The position numbers were made by a program, and so were the translations under genes. The notes beneath the pieces are model-generated. The model saw nothing but the letters and a program-made list of their open reading frames with translations. It ran no database searches and was not told the origin of the DNA. A DNA stretch of 37,044 bases from the NCBI GenBank assembly GCA_945861155.1, contig CAMATN010000040.1, forward strand, positions 1-37,044. The letters are read 5' to 3'. The stretch comes from Rhizobium sp. Q54. GTDB taxonomy: Bacteria > Pseudomonadota > Alphaproteobacteria > ATCC43930 > CGMCC-115725. Of this stretch, positions 1 through 8,051 are shown piece by piece. The stretch's first letter is position 1; the number at the start of each line of letters is the position of its first letter.

Positions 1-323
1 CGGTTGGTCGCGAGCGAGCGATACGCCGACAGGATCGTGACGCGGCTGGCGCCGACCGAATCCATCACCACGGCGAGAAAATCGATGATTCCGACATCAA
101 TCGCGGTGCGCTCGCCGGAACGGTGGTCGCGCAGGATGAACGACAACTCCTCCATCGCCGGCGCGATCGGTCCCTGATCGTCGCGATACGGCCCATCGAA
201 GCGGTCGCCGGTGTTGGTGTTCAACAGCCGGAGGCGGCGCAATGGCGGGACCGGCACGGCGCGCGCCGGTCTCGCGGACGCCAGGAAGCCGCCAGCGAGG
301 GCCAAGAAGAGTCGCCGATCCAT
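1..323 (-). CDS. DUF882/YcbK-like peptidase M15 family protein (partial, 3' end cut by window edge)
   Basis: Reading the minus strand from ATG at 323 gives an open frame that runs off the window. It begins MDRRLFLALAGGFLASARP, an export signal with a twin Arg near the N terminus (Tat- or Sec-like). Next come LRLLNTNTGDRFDGPY, then an FILRDHRSGE segment, and finally SAYRS.ATN close to the edge. This order (N-T-N/H-T-G, LRDHRTGE, SGYRSP-like) is what I know from the DUF882 (YcbK) group of M15 D-Ala-D-Ala-carboxypeptidase-like proteins, which act on the cell wall in the periplasm. The zinc ligands would lie beyond the edge, so catalytic competence cannot be judged. It is divergent from the cyclase at 521. 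Confidence 0.8.
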   Translation of the reverse strand, partial: MDRRLFLALAGGFLASARPARAVPVPPLRRLRLLNTNTGDRFDGPYRDDQGPIAPAMEELSFILRDHRSGERTAIDVGIIDFLAVVMDSVGASRVTILSAYRSLATN

Positions 324-520
324 CGCGGGGATTAAAGATCAAGGCAGCCGCAAATAAAAGAACGCGGTGGCCGATAGCTTGTCGCGCTGGCGGTGCTGTG
401 ACAAAGTGCCGGGGGTTGCCGCTCTCTGCACAACCCGCGCTGTCGGCGCTGAGAGGCAAGATGGGGAATGCAGGTTAGGCCGCCGTCCCGCGCGCGGATC
501 TCTTCCGCACTCGCCCAACC

Positions 521-2878
521 GTGACAACGCAGCTGCCGCCCGAGGCGTTGCGTCCGGGCGCCTCCCCGCTACCTGATCAGCCGATTGCCGATCAGCTGCC
601 CACCGATCAGCTGCCCACCGATCAGTTGGCGCCCGATCAGTTGATGGCCGAAATCCGCCGTTTAAGGGTGCTGGCCGATGTCGCCGATACGGTCACGCAG
701 CAGCTTTCCCTCGATCACCAGCTCCCGCGTCTGATCGACCTGATCGCCGATGCGCTCGACGCCGAGCGCGCGACGCTGTTTCTTTATGATCGCGAAACCG
801 ATGAGCTGTTTTCGCGGGTGTTGCGCGGTGCCGGCATCGCGGAAATCCGCATCCCGGTGACCGCCGGGATCGCCGGAGCGGTCTTCGGCGCCGGCATCGC
901 CGAGATCGTCCCCGACGCCTACCAGGATGCGCGCTTCAACCCCGGCATCGATCGGCGCACCGGGTATCGTACGCGCAACATGCTGTGCGTGCCGCTGCGC
1001 AACCGCGACGGCGTGCCGATCGGCGTCACCCAGGTGCTCAACAAACGGGGCGATTTCGGCGAGGCTGATCTCGCCCTGGCCGAGGCGATCAACCGGCATG
1101 CCGCGAGCGCCCTCGAGCAGGCGTTTCTGGTCGAACGGCTGGAGCAGGCGCAGCGCGAAGAGATCGAGCTGTTGACGATCGTCGAGGCGATCTCCACCGA
1201 GCTTCACCTCGACGTGTTGTTCACCCGGATCATGGCGGCGTCGACCCAGCTCCTCAATGCCGAGCGCTCGACGCTGTTTCTCTACGATGCCGAAACCGAC
1301 GAACTCTGGTCGCAGGTCGCCGAGGGCGCCGGCCAGAAGGAGATCCGCATTCCCTCGCATGCCGGGATCGCCGGGGCGGCCTTCGTCGGCAACGAGATGC
1401 TGGTGGTGCCCGACGCTTACGCCGACACGAGGTTCAACCGCGCCATCGACCGTGCGTCCGGCTTTCGCACGCGCAACATCCTGGCGGTGCCGATCATCGA
1501 CAAATCGGGCGAGCGGCTCGGCATCGTCCAGGTGCTGAACAAGCGCGGCGGCGCCTTCACCCCGGTCGATCTGCGCCGGGCCAAGGCGTTCTGCGCCCAG
1601 ATCGCCATAGCGATCCAGAACGCACAGCTGTTCTCGGATGTGCTCTCGCTGAAGAACTACAATGAAAGCATCCTGAAATCGCTGTCGAACGGCGTCATCA
1701 CGCTCGACCAGAACCTGAATATCGTCAAGATCAACGAGGCCGGCGAGCGCATCCTCGGCACGCCAGCCGAGGAAATGCTCAACCGCCCGGCCGCGCAGGT
1801 ATTCGGCAACCGCAACCCGTGGGTCACGCGCAGCCTCGATTACGTCGCCTCGATGGCCGCCTCCGACTACCACGCCGATACCGATTTCGAGCGGCCCGAC
1901 GGCAGCACCGCCGCGATCAACCTGACCGCCGCGCCGCTGTTCGAGACCGAGGGCAGGCCGATCGGCTGCATGCTGGTGCTGGAAGACATCACCCGCGAAA
2001 AGCGCGTGCGCAACACCATGGCGCGTTACGTCGCCAAGGAAGTCGTCGACCGGCTGCTCGCCAGCGGCCAGGATTTTCTCGACGGCAGCTCGCATGTCGC
2101 CACCGTGCTGTTCTCGGATATCCGCCGCTTTACCTCGCTCGCCGAGGCGATGAGCCCGCACGAGACCGTGGCGATGCTCAACGACTATTTCACCAGCATG
2201 GTCGAGGTCGTGTTCACCCATAGCGGGATGCTCGACAAATATATCGGCGATGCGATCATGGCGGTGTTCGGCACCGCCGTCAGCGACACGACGGACGCCG
2301 ACAACGCGGTGACCGTCGCGACCGAGATGATCCGCGAGCTCGCCCGCTTCAATCAGCGGCGGCGGGAGCGCGGCCTGGTCGCGATCGAGATCGGCATCGG
2401 CATCGCGACCGGCGAGGTTCTCGCCGGCTCGCTCGGCTCGCGCCGGCGCCTCGAATACACGGTGATCGGCGACAACGTGAACCTCGCCGCCCGGCTCGAG
2501 GGCGCCAACAAGCATTACGGCACGACGGTGCTGCTCGCCGCCTCGACCGTCGAGGCGCTCAAATCGCGCTCGGTGCTGCGGCGGCTCGACCTGATCCAGG
2601 TCAAGGGCAAGTCGCAGCCGACCCTCGCCTACGAATCGCTCGACCACTACGATCCCGAAAAATATCCGCGGTTGCCGGCGCTGATCGGGGCGTATGAAAG
2701 CGGGCTCGACTGCTACATGCGCCGCGACTGGACCAACGCGGTCCAGCATTTCGGCGAGGCGCTCGAGGTCGCGCCGACCGACCAGCCGGCGCAGATCTTC
2801 ATCGACCGCTGCCGCTATTACAGCGACAACCCGCCGCCCGAAAACTGGAACGGCGTCTGGATCATGGAGGACAAGTAG
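521..2878 (+). CDS. GAF-GAF-PAS class III adenylate cyclase
   Basis: 785-aa soluble multi-sensor nucleotidyl cyclase. The N-terminal 41 residues hold a DQLPT repeat. GAF 1 is about 55-205 and GAF 2 about 217-370; they are near duplicates, each ending ...QVLNKRG. PAS is about 376-490. The catalytic domain is about 520-705, with metal Asp533 (FSDIR) and Asp577 (KYIGDAIM), Lys573 and Thr647 (YTVIGDNVN) at the substrate-selecting positions, and Asn654/Arg658 at the transition-state positions. Lys plus Thr fits a class IIIb enzyme using ATP rather than GTP. The C-terminal tail (about 705-785) has one TPR-like stretch. There is no membrane segment, so it should be cytosolic, with the GAF/PAS domains binding an unidentified ligand. 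GTG at 521 lacks a clear ribosome site; ATG at 644 is an alternative that would leave the repeat untranslated. The 3' end overlaps the convergent thioesterase by 17 bp. Confidence 0.9.
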   Translation: MTTQLPPEALRPGASPLPDQPIADQLPTDQLPTDQLAPDQLMAEIRRLRVLADVADTVTQQLSLDHQLPRLIDLIADALDAERATLFLYDRETDELFSRVLRGAGIAEIRIPVTAGIAGAVFGAGIAEIVPDAYQDARFNPGIDRRTGYRTRNMLCVPLRNRDGVPIGVTQVLNKRGDFGEADLALAEAINRHAASALEQAFLVERLEQAQREEIELLTIVEAISTELHLDVLFTRIMAASTQLLNAERSTLFLYDAETDELWSQVAEGAGQKEIRIPSHAGIAGAAFVGNEMLVVPDAYADTRFNRAIDRASGFRTRNILAVPIIDKSGERLGIVQVLNKRGGAFTPVDLRRAKAFCAQIAIAIQNAQLFSDVLSLKNYNESILKSLSNGVITLDQNLNIVKINEAGERILGTPAEEMLNRPAAQVFGNRNPWVTRSLDYVASMAASDYHADTDFERPDGSTAAINLTAAPLFETEGRPIGCMLVLEDITREKRVRNTMARYVAKEVVDRLLASGQDFLDGSSHVATVLFSDIRRFTSLAEAMSPHETVAMLNDYFTSMVEVVFTHSGMLDKYIGDAIMAVFGTAVSDTTDADNAVTVATEMIRELARFNQRRRERGLVAIEIGIGIATGEVLAGSLGSRRRLEYTVIGDNVNLAARLEGANKHYGTTVLLAASTVEALKSRSVLRRLDLIQVKGKSQPTLAYESLDHYDPEKYPRLPALIGAYESGLDCYMRRDWTNAVQHFGEALEVAPTDQPAQIFIDRCRYYSDNPPPENWNGVWIMEDK
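575..649 (+). repeat. 15-bp tandem repeat, five units, encoding DQLPT-type pentapeptides
   Basis: The core GATCAG recurs at 575, 590, 605, 620 and 635, exactly every 15 bp. The two middle units are identical (gatcagctgcccacc). In frame it encodes DQ-PIA-DQLPT-DQLPT-DQLAP-DQLMA. It sits at the extreme N terminus of the cyclase, just before the first GAF domain, or in the 5' leader if translation starts at 644. Confidence 0.9.
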
Positions 2879-3389
2879 CCGCCGGCGATGAGCCCGTAGG
2901 AGCTCGATCGGGGCCGGGCAGCATGATGCGGCGGCCGGCCCAGGCGGGGTGCGGCAGGTCGGCATGCGCCGTCGCGGCGGCGGCGACGCGCTCATGTAAA
3001 TCGGGCGGGAACGGGCTGACCCGGCGCAGGGCTAAATCGACATGCAGGAACATCAGCTCCTGGGTGGCGGCGCGCTGCCCGCCGTCGAGCGCGAACATCT
3101 CGTGGGCGAGGTGCAGCCGCTTGGCGTCGGCGCCGACGATTTGGGTCGCGACCCGCACGCCAGCGCCGACCAATAGCTCGCGCTCGTAGAGGTTGTGGGT
3201 CTCGGCGACGAACGTGCCGAACTGCCGGTCGCGGCGATAGTCGAGACCGAGCCCCAGCGCATCGAACAACACATCCGTCGCCTGATCGAACAGCACCGTG
3301 TAGTAGGCGAGGTTCATATGCCCGTTATAGTCGATCCATTCCGGCAAGACCTCGCCGCGGAAACGGTCGAATGGCGCGGGACACTCCAT
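2862..3389 (-). CDS. Hotdog-fold acyl-CoA thioesterase (4HBT superfamily)
   Basis: 175-aa protein starting at ATG 3389 (MECPAPFDRFRGEV). The early segment VLPEWIDYNGHMNLAYY matches the Asp-Tyr-Asn-Gly-His-Met signature of hotdog thioesterases, with Asp20 as the expected catalytic acid. This subgroup resembles the thioesterase domain fused to carnitine dehydrogenase (betainyl-CoA thioesterase), so a small polar acyl-CoA is a possible substrate, but that is inference. It should be cytosolic. It lies 11 nt downstream of the methyltransferase stop on the same strand, so the two probably share a transcript. Its 3' end overlaps the cyclase convergently by 17 bp. The reading frame stays open upstream through the methyltransferase region, but the family start is at 3389. 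Confidence 0.85.
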   Translation of the reverse strand: MECPAPFDRFRGEVLPEWIDYNGHMNLAYYTVLFDQATDVLFDALGLGLDYRRDRQFGTFVAETHNLYERELLVGAGVRVATQIVGADAKRLHLAHEMFALDGGQRAATQELMFLHVDLALRRVSPFPPDLHERVAAAATAHADLPHPAWAGRRIMLPGPDRAPTGSSPAATCPP

Positions 3390-3400
3390 TGTTTCCTGAC

Positions 3401-4114
3401 CTAGCCCGCTCGCCGGGCGAAGGTGGTCGCGACGACGAGGGAGATGTCGGCGTAGGCGGGCGCGACGATTTCCTCGACGGCGATGCGGCGGTTGCCGGAA
3501 TGGCCCTCGGGGCGCGGTCCGGGCGCGGAATTGTGCACGGCGATCGTGCCGCCGGGCCTTAAAAAGGGCGCCCAGCACTCGTAGGCGGCGCGGGCTCCGG
3601 CCGGCGACTGGTCGCCGCCCAGCGCCAGCATGTCGATCGGGGTGCTCCAGAGCGGCGCGAAATCCTCGGCGCGGCCTTGCAGCACCTCGACCCAGGCGTC
3701 GAGGCCGGCGCGTCGGATGTTGTGCTCGAAATGATCGCGCAGCGAGCCGCTTCCCGCCGCGGCCAACAGCTGCTGGTAATAGGGCACCGAAAAATCGTCG
3801 CCCGAGCAGTCGAACGGGTCGACGCAATAGAGCTTCCCGGCGCCCTTGATCTTGCGAGCGCCGGCCAGCAGCACCGCGGCGGAGCCAAAAAACGTGCCGA
3901 TCTGGACGATAATCGGCGCCCCGGGGATTGGCGCCCCGGGGATTGGCGCCCCCGGGAGCGCCAGGCTGGCGTGGGCCAGCGCCTCGGCTTGCGCACCGCG
4001 GATCCAGCCCGGGATCTCCTCGGCGATCCGGACATAGGCCGCGAGCGCTTCCCGCTCTTCCCGTTCGGGCGGAGCCGGATCGCCGGGAGCGCGGTTTTCT
4101 CGTTCGTTCGGCAC
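3401..4114 (-). CDS. Class I SAM-dependent methyltransferase-like protein (Methyltransf_24 type)
   Basis: 237 aa from GTG 4114; no strong ribosome site. The SAM-binding strand [19 protein letters not shown] (about 68-86) corresponds to the V-E-I-G-x-x-x-G motif I, with Gln replacing the usual Glu. KLYCVDPFD (about 94-102) is the next strand. [14 protein letters not shown] (about 160-173) aligns with the IDGDHSYEG motif of the Methyltransf_24 family, but the first Asp is Gly and the His is Gln. [14 protein letters not shown] follows, with HN where HD is usual. The metal/catalytic residues of relatives therefore look changed. Three GAPIP repeats (residues 55-69) stand directly before motif I. 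It is divergent from prs and is followed by the thioesterase. Substrate unknown; it may be a non-canonical or weakly active enzyme. Confidence 0.75.
   Translation of the reverse strand: MPNERENRAPGDPAPPEREEREALAAYVRIAEEIPGWIRGAQAEALAHASLALPGAPIPGAPIPGAPIIVQIGTFFGSAAVLLAGARKIKGAGKLYCVDPFDCSGDDFSVPYYQQLLAAAGSGSLRDHFEHNIRRAGLDAWVEVLQGRAEDFAPLWSTPIDMLALGGDQSPAGARAAYECWAPFLRPGGTIAVHNSAPGPRPEGHSGNRRIAVEEIVAPAYADISLVVATTFARRAG
3915..3959 (-). repeat. 15-bp tandem repeat, three units, inside the methyltransferase (GAPIP)
   Basis: GGCGCC starts at 3915, 3930 and 3945. The first two units are identical (ggcgccccggggatt); the third differs slightly (ggcgcccccgggagc). On the minus strand the frame reads [16 protein letters not shown], abutting the first Rossmann strand of the methyltransferase. 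Confidence 0.9.
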
Positions 4115-4253
4115 GGCCGAATACTGTCGCAGCTAACGGGTTCGCGTCAATGTCAGCCCCGGAACGATCGCGAAACGGGCCGCATCCGAACATTGTCGCC
4201 GCCGGCTTGCCGCAGAGAGCCTGAGACAGGCAGCCTCGCATTGCGTCGGCGGC

Positions 4254-4274
4254 GCGGGTTTGTTATGAACCCGC
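4254..4274. promoter_or_regulatory. Inverted repeat in the divergent methyltransferase/prs gap
   Basis: A perfect 7-bp inverted repeat GCGGGTT / AACCCGC is separated by TGTTATG. It sits 54-74 bp before the prs start, in a 213-bp divergent region. It has no T-run and no gene reads into it, so it is not a terminator. It could be an operator or a leader hairpin. No -35/-10 pair was assigned with confidence. Confidence 0.3.
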
Positions 4275-4327
4275 CCGCGCGAAGCCGCGGGATCGGGCCC
4301 GCAGGCACCGCCTTTTCTTGCCGGCTG

Positions 4328-5260
<933 letters not shown>

Positions 5261-5323
5261 CGGACGGACGGGCCGACCCTCGTGGTCGCGCCCGCCGTTT
5301 TGGGTTGGAGGAGTGAGAAGTCG

Positions 5324-5965
5324 ATGGCCGAGATCATCAGCCTCAGCGCCGAGCCGCGCCTGCGCGCCGGCAAGGGCGCGGCCCGGGCGACGCGGCGCAT
5401 GGGGCGCGTGCCCGCGATCGTCTACGGCGACAACCGCGAGCCAACCCTGATCAGCCTCGAACCGCGCGAACTCGCGCGGAGCCTCGCCCGCCCGGGGTTT
5501 TTCAACCACTTGGTCGAGATCAGCGTCGACGGCACCACGCACCGGACCCTGCCGCGCGACGTGCAATATCACCCGGTCAGCGACGCGGCGCTGCACGTCG
5601 ATTTTATGCGGGTAACGGCGGGCGCCCAGGTGACGGTAACGGTCCCGGTCGTGTTCATCAACCACGAGCGCTCGGTCGGGCTGCGCCGCGGCGGCATCGT
5701 CAACGTCGTGCGCCACGGCATCGAAATGATCTGCTCGGTCGACAACATTCCCGAGCGGCTCGTCGTCGACCTCGACGGGCTCGACATCGGCGACAGCGTC
5801 CATATCAGCGCGGTCGAGATGCCGGCCGACGCGCGCCCCGCGGTGCACGAACGCGATTTCACGATCGCCAGCATCGCTCCCTCCTCGGCGGTGCGCGAGG
5901 AAGCGGCCGCGGCTGCGGCGACCGCCGCGGTGGCGCCGACCGAGGAGCCGGCGGCGGCGAGCTAG
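5324..5965 (+). CDS. rplY: 50S ribosomal protein L25 (Ctc form)
   Basis: 213 aa, preceded by a clear GGAGGAG site at 5307-5313, 10 nt before ATG 5324. This two-domain long form (Ctc/TL5 type) binds 5S rRNA. The N-terminal L25 domain is about 1-95 (MAEIISLSAEPR, GKGAARATRR, VPAIVYGD). The C-terminal beta domain is about 96-190, with DVQYHPVSDAALHVDFMRV at the junction. An Ala/Glu-rich tail ends the protein, which is common in alphaproteobacterial L25. It lies 63 nt downstream of prs and 21 nt before pth, so it is probably co-transcribed with both. Confidence 0.96.
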   Translation: MAEIISLSAEPRLRAGKGAARATRRMGRVPAIVYGDNREPTLISLEPRELARSLARPGFFNHLVEISVDGTTHRTLPRDVQYHPVSDAALHVDFMRVTAGAQVTVTVPVVFINHERSVGLRRGGIVNVVRHGIEMICSVDNIPERLVVDLDGLDIGDSVHISAVEMPADARPAVHERDFTIASIAPSSAVREEAAAAAATAAVAPTEEPAAAS

Positions 5966-5986
5966 CGCTCTCTCGTTTCACGCGCA

Positions 5987-6592
5987 ATGCGCCTGCTCGT
6001 CGGCCTCGGCAATCCGGGCAGCCGGTATGCACGCAACCGGCACAATATCGGGTTCATGGCGGTCGAGGCGATCGCCCGCCGCTACGCCGTGCCGGCGTTT
6101 CGCAGCCGCTTCAAGGGCGAACTGACCGAGGGGGTGATCGCCGGCGAGCGGCGCCTGTTGCTGCGTCCGCTGACCTTTATGAACCTGTCGGGCGAATCGG
6201 TGTTGGCGGCGATGAGCTTTTACAAGATCGCGCCCGGCGACATCGCGGTCATTCATGACGAACTTGATTTGCGGCCGGGCAAGCTCCGGGTCAAGCGCGG
6301 CGGCGGCAGCGCCGGGCATAACGGGTTGCGCTCGATCGACGCGCTGATCGGCCCGGATTACTGGCGGGTGCGCCTCGGCATCGGCCACCCCGGCATCAGG
6401 GAGCTGGTGCATCCCTACGTGCTGCAGAATTTCGACGGCGATGAAATGCGGGACTGGGTCGAGCCATTGCTCGACGCCATCGCCGAGACGATCCCGCATC
6501 TGCTCGACGGCGCACCCGACGCCTTCATGAGCGACGTCGCCCGCCGCTTCACCCCACCCGATCCGGGTAGCGAGGGTTCTTCGCAAGCCTAG
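5987..6592 (+). CDS. pth: Peptidyl-tRNA hydrolase
   Basis: 201 aa. Cleaves the ester bond of peptidyl-tRNA released from stalled ribosomes, recycling tRNA. The N-terminal MRLLVGLGNPGSRYARNRHN carries Asn9 and the catalytic His19. FMNLSGESV holds Asn66, VIHDELDL holds Asp91, and GSAGHNGLRSI holds Asn112, the residues known as substrate-contacting or catalytic in the family. The length is normal. It sits 21 nt after rplY. The 349-bp gap that follows before ychF is filled by palindromic repeat elements. Confidence 0.97.
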   Translation: MRLLVGLGNPGSRYARNRHNIGFMAVEAIARRYAVPAFRSRFKGELTEGVIAGERRLLLRPLTFMNLSGESVLAAMSFYKIAPGDIAVIHDELDLRPGKLRVKRGGGSAGHNGLRSIDALIGPDYWRVRLGIGHPGIRELVHPYVLQNFDGDEMRDWVEPLLDAIAETIPHLLDGAPDAFMSDVARRFTPPDPGSEGSSQA

Positions 6593-6619
6593 AGCTCTCG
6601 CGGCTTTGAACAAAGTGAG

Positions 6620-6736
6620 CCCCCACCCCAACCCTCCCCCGCTTGCGGGGGAGGGAGTCGCGTTGGCGAAGGAAAACCCTCCTCCGCAAGCGGGGGAGGG
6701 AGGGGCCCGCCGCGAAGCGGTGGGAGGGTGGGGGTT
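6620..6736. repeat. Composite GC-rich palindromic repeat (REP-like)
   Basis: Two nested palindromes of the form CCCTCCCCCGC-tt-GCGGGGGAGGG lie at 6632-6655 and 6677-6700 (the second with one change). They are flanked by outer complementary arms, cccccaccccaaccctccc on the left and gggagggtgggggtt on the right. The whole can fold into a long branched hairpin. Similar C/G-block palindromes are, from memory, dispersed in many alphaproteobacterial genomes. No coding frame is credible here. Confidence 0.8.
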
Positions 6737-6837
6737 TGAAGCGGCTCGGGGCCCCTGTGTTCCCTCCGAAAAACTCTGCTTTCGCCGGGAATGATCGCGA
6801 CTTCTGGATTTCGTCGCTACCAATCATAAATAGCATG

Positions 6838-6920
6838 GTCATGGCCGGGCTTGTTCCGGCCTTCCACGTCTCAACTCCCGCGGCGGTGTGGTGGATGACC
6901 GAGACAAGCCCGGTCATGAC
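6838..6920. repeat. Dispersed palindromic element, 30-bp imperfect arms (copy 1)
   Basis: The left arm, 6838-6867 (gtcatggccgggcttgt...), pairs with the right arm, 6891-6920 (...caagcccggtcatgac), at about 25 of 30 positions around a 23-nt spacer. The same family recurs at 26947-27034. The right arm ends 22 bp before the ychF start and just upstream of its ribosome site, so it is probably in the ychF leader or promoter. Confidence 0.8.
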
Positions 6921-6941
6921 GCATTTTGGTGCAAGGAAATC

Positions 6942-8042
6942 ATGGGCTTTAACTGTGGCATTGTGGGGCTGCCGAATGTCGGCAAATCGACCCTGTTCAA
7001 CGCGCTGACCGCGACCGCGGCGGCGGAAGCGGCGAATTACCCGTTCTGCACGATCGAGCCCAATATCGGCCGGGTCGCGGTGCCGGACGATCGGCTCTCG
7101 GTGTGCGCGCGGCTCGCAAAATCGGCCAAGATCGTGCCGACCCCGCTCGAATTCGTCGATATCGCCGGTCTCGTGCGCGGCGCCTCGCAGGGCCAGGGGC
7201 TCGGCAACCAGTTTCTCGGGCATATCCGCGAGGTCGACGCGATCGCGCAGGTCCTGCGCTGCTTCGCCGACGACAACGTGATCCATGTCGAGGGCTCGGT
7301 CGATCCGATCCGCGACGCCGAGACGGTCGAGACCGAGCTGATGCTCGCCGATATGGAGAGCCTGGAGCGGCGCGAACACACCGCGCAAAAGCGCGCCCGC
7401 GGCGGCGAGCGCGACGCCAAGGCGCAGCTCGAAATCATCGAGCCGGCGCTCGTCGCGTTGCGTGACGGCCGCCCGGCGCGCGCCGCCGGAATTCCAGCCG
7501 ATCGCCAGCGCGAGCTGAAGGCGCTCCAGCTATTGACGGCGAAACCGATCCTCTACATCGCCAATGTCGATGAGGCGAGTGCCGCCGCGGGCAACAGCGA
7601 GAGCCGTCGCGTCGCCGATTTCGCGGCGCAGCAGGGGGCCCGCTCGGTGGTGATATCGGCGGCGATCGAGGCCGAGCTGGCGCATCTGGCCGATGCCGAG
7701 GAGCGGCGCGAATACCTCGCCGCGCTCGGACTTGGCGAGACCGGGCTCGACCGCATCATCCGGGCCGGCTACGGGCTTTTGGACCTGGTGACGTTCTTTA
7801 CGGTCGGCCCGAAGGAATCGAAGGCGTGGACTGTGACCAGCGGCATGAAGGCGCCGCAAGCCGCCGGGGTCATCCACACCGATTTCGAGAAGGGCTTTAT
7901 CCGGGCGGAGACAATCGCCTATGCCGATTTTGTCGCCTGCGGCGGCGAGATGGGCGCCAAGGATGCCGGACGAATGCGGCTCGAAGGCGCCGATTACGTC
8001 GTGCAGGACGGCGACGTCATGCATTTCCGCTTCAACGTGTAG
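6942..8042 (+). CDS. ychF: Redox-regulated ATPase YchF (Obg-family)
   Basis: 366 aa from ATG 6942, with AAGGA at 6933-6937. OBG-type P-loop protein that hydrolyses ATP rather than GTP and associates with ribosomes. The P-loop GIVGLPNVGKSTLF is at the N terminus, DIAGLVRGASQGQGLGNQFL is switch II/G3, and IANVDEAS replaces NKxD, as expected for the ATP-specific YchF branch. A coiled coil is about 125-190. The C-terminal TGS domain ends KAPQAAGVIHTDFEKGFIRAE...ADYVVQDGDVMHFRFNV, the canonical terminus. Translation could begin upstream at 6888, but that extension lies inside the repeat element. It converges with selB, leaving 9 nt between stops. Confidence 0.97.
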   Translation: MGFNCGIVGLPNVGKSTLFNALTATAAAEAANYPFCTIEPNIGRVAVPDDRLSVCARLAKSAKIVPTPLEFVDIAGLVRGASQGQGLGNQFLGHIREVDAIAQVLRCFADDNVIHVEGSVDPIRDAETVETELMLADMESLERREHTAQKRARGGERDAKAQLEIIEPALVALRDGRPARAAGIPADRQRELKALQLLTAKPILYIANVDEASAAAGNSESRRVADFAAQQGARSVVISAAIEAELAHLADAEERREYLAALGLGETGLDRIIRAGYGLLDLVTFFTVGPKESKAWTVTSGMKAPQAAGVIHTDFEKGFIRAETIAYADFVACGGEMGAKDAGRMRLEGADYVVQDGDVMHFRFNV

Positions 8043-8051
8043 GGTCCGACC

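Noticed and set aside
398-415. CRP-like half site TGTGAC upstream of the cyclase
   Set aside because: Only one half-site is present; the matching TCACA arm is missing at the correct distance.
662-2995. Long minus-strand open frame of 777 codons antisense to the cyclase
   Set aside because: Composition follows the codon structure of the cyclase; Arg/Asp/Ala-rich with no recognisable domain. Long antisense frames are expected at this GC content.
3390-4241. Thioesterase frame extended upstream to 459 codons
   Set aside because: The added part is the out-of-frame reading of the methyltransferase gene; the hotdog domain begins at 3389.
3677-4327. 217-codon N-terminal extension of prs
   Set aside because: It lies antisense to the methyltransferase and the joined protein has no family support; Prs starts at 4328.
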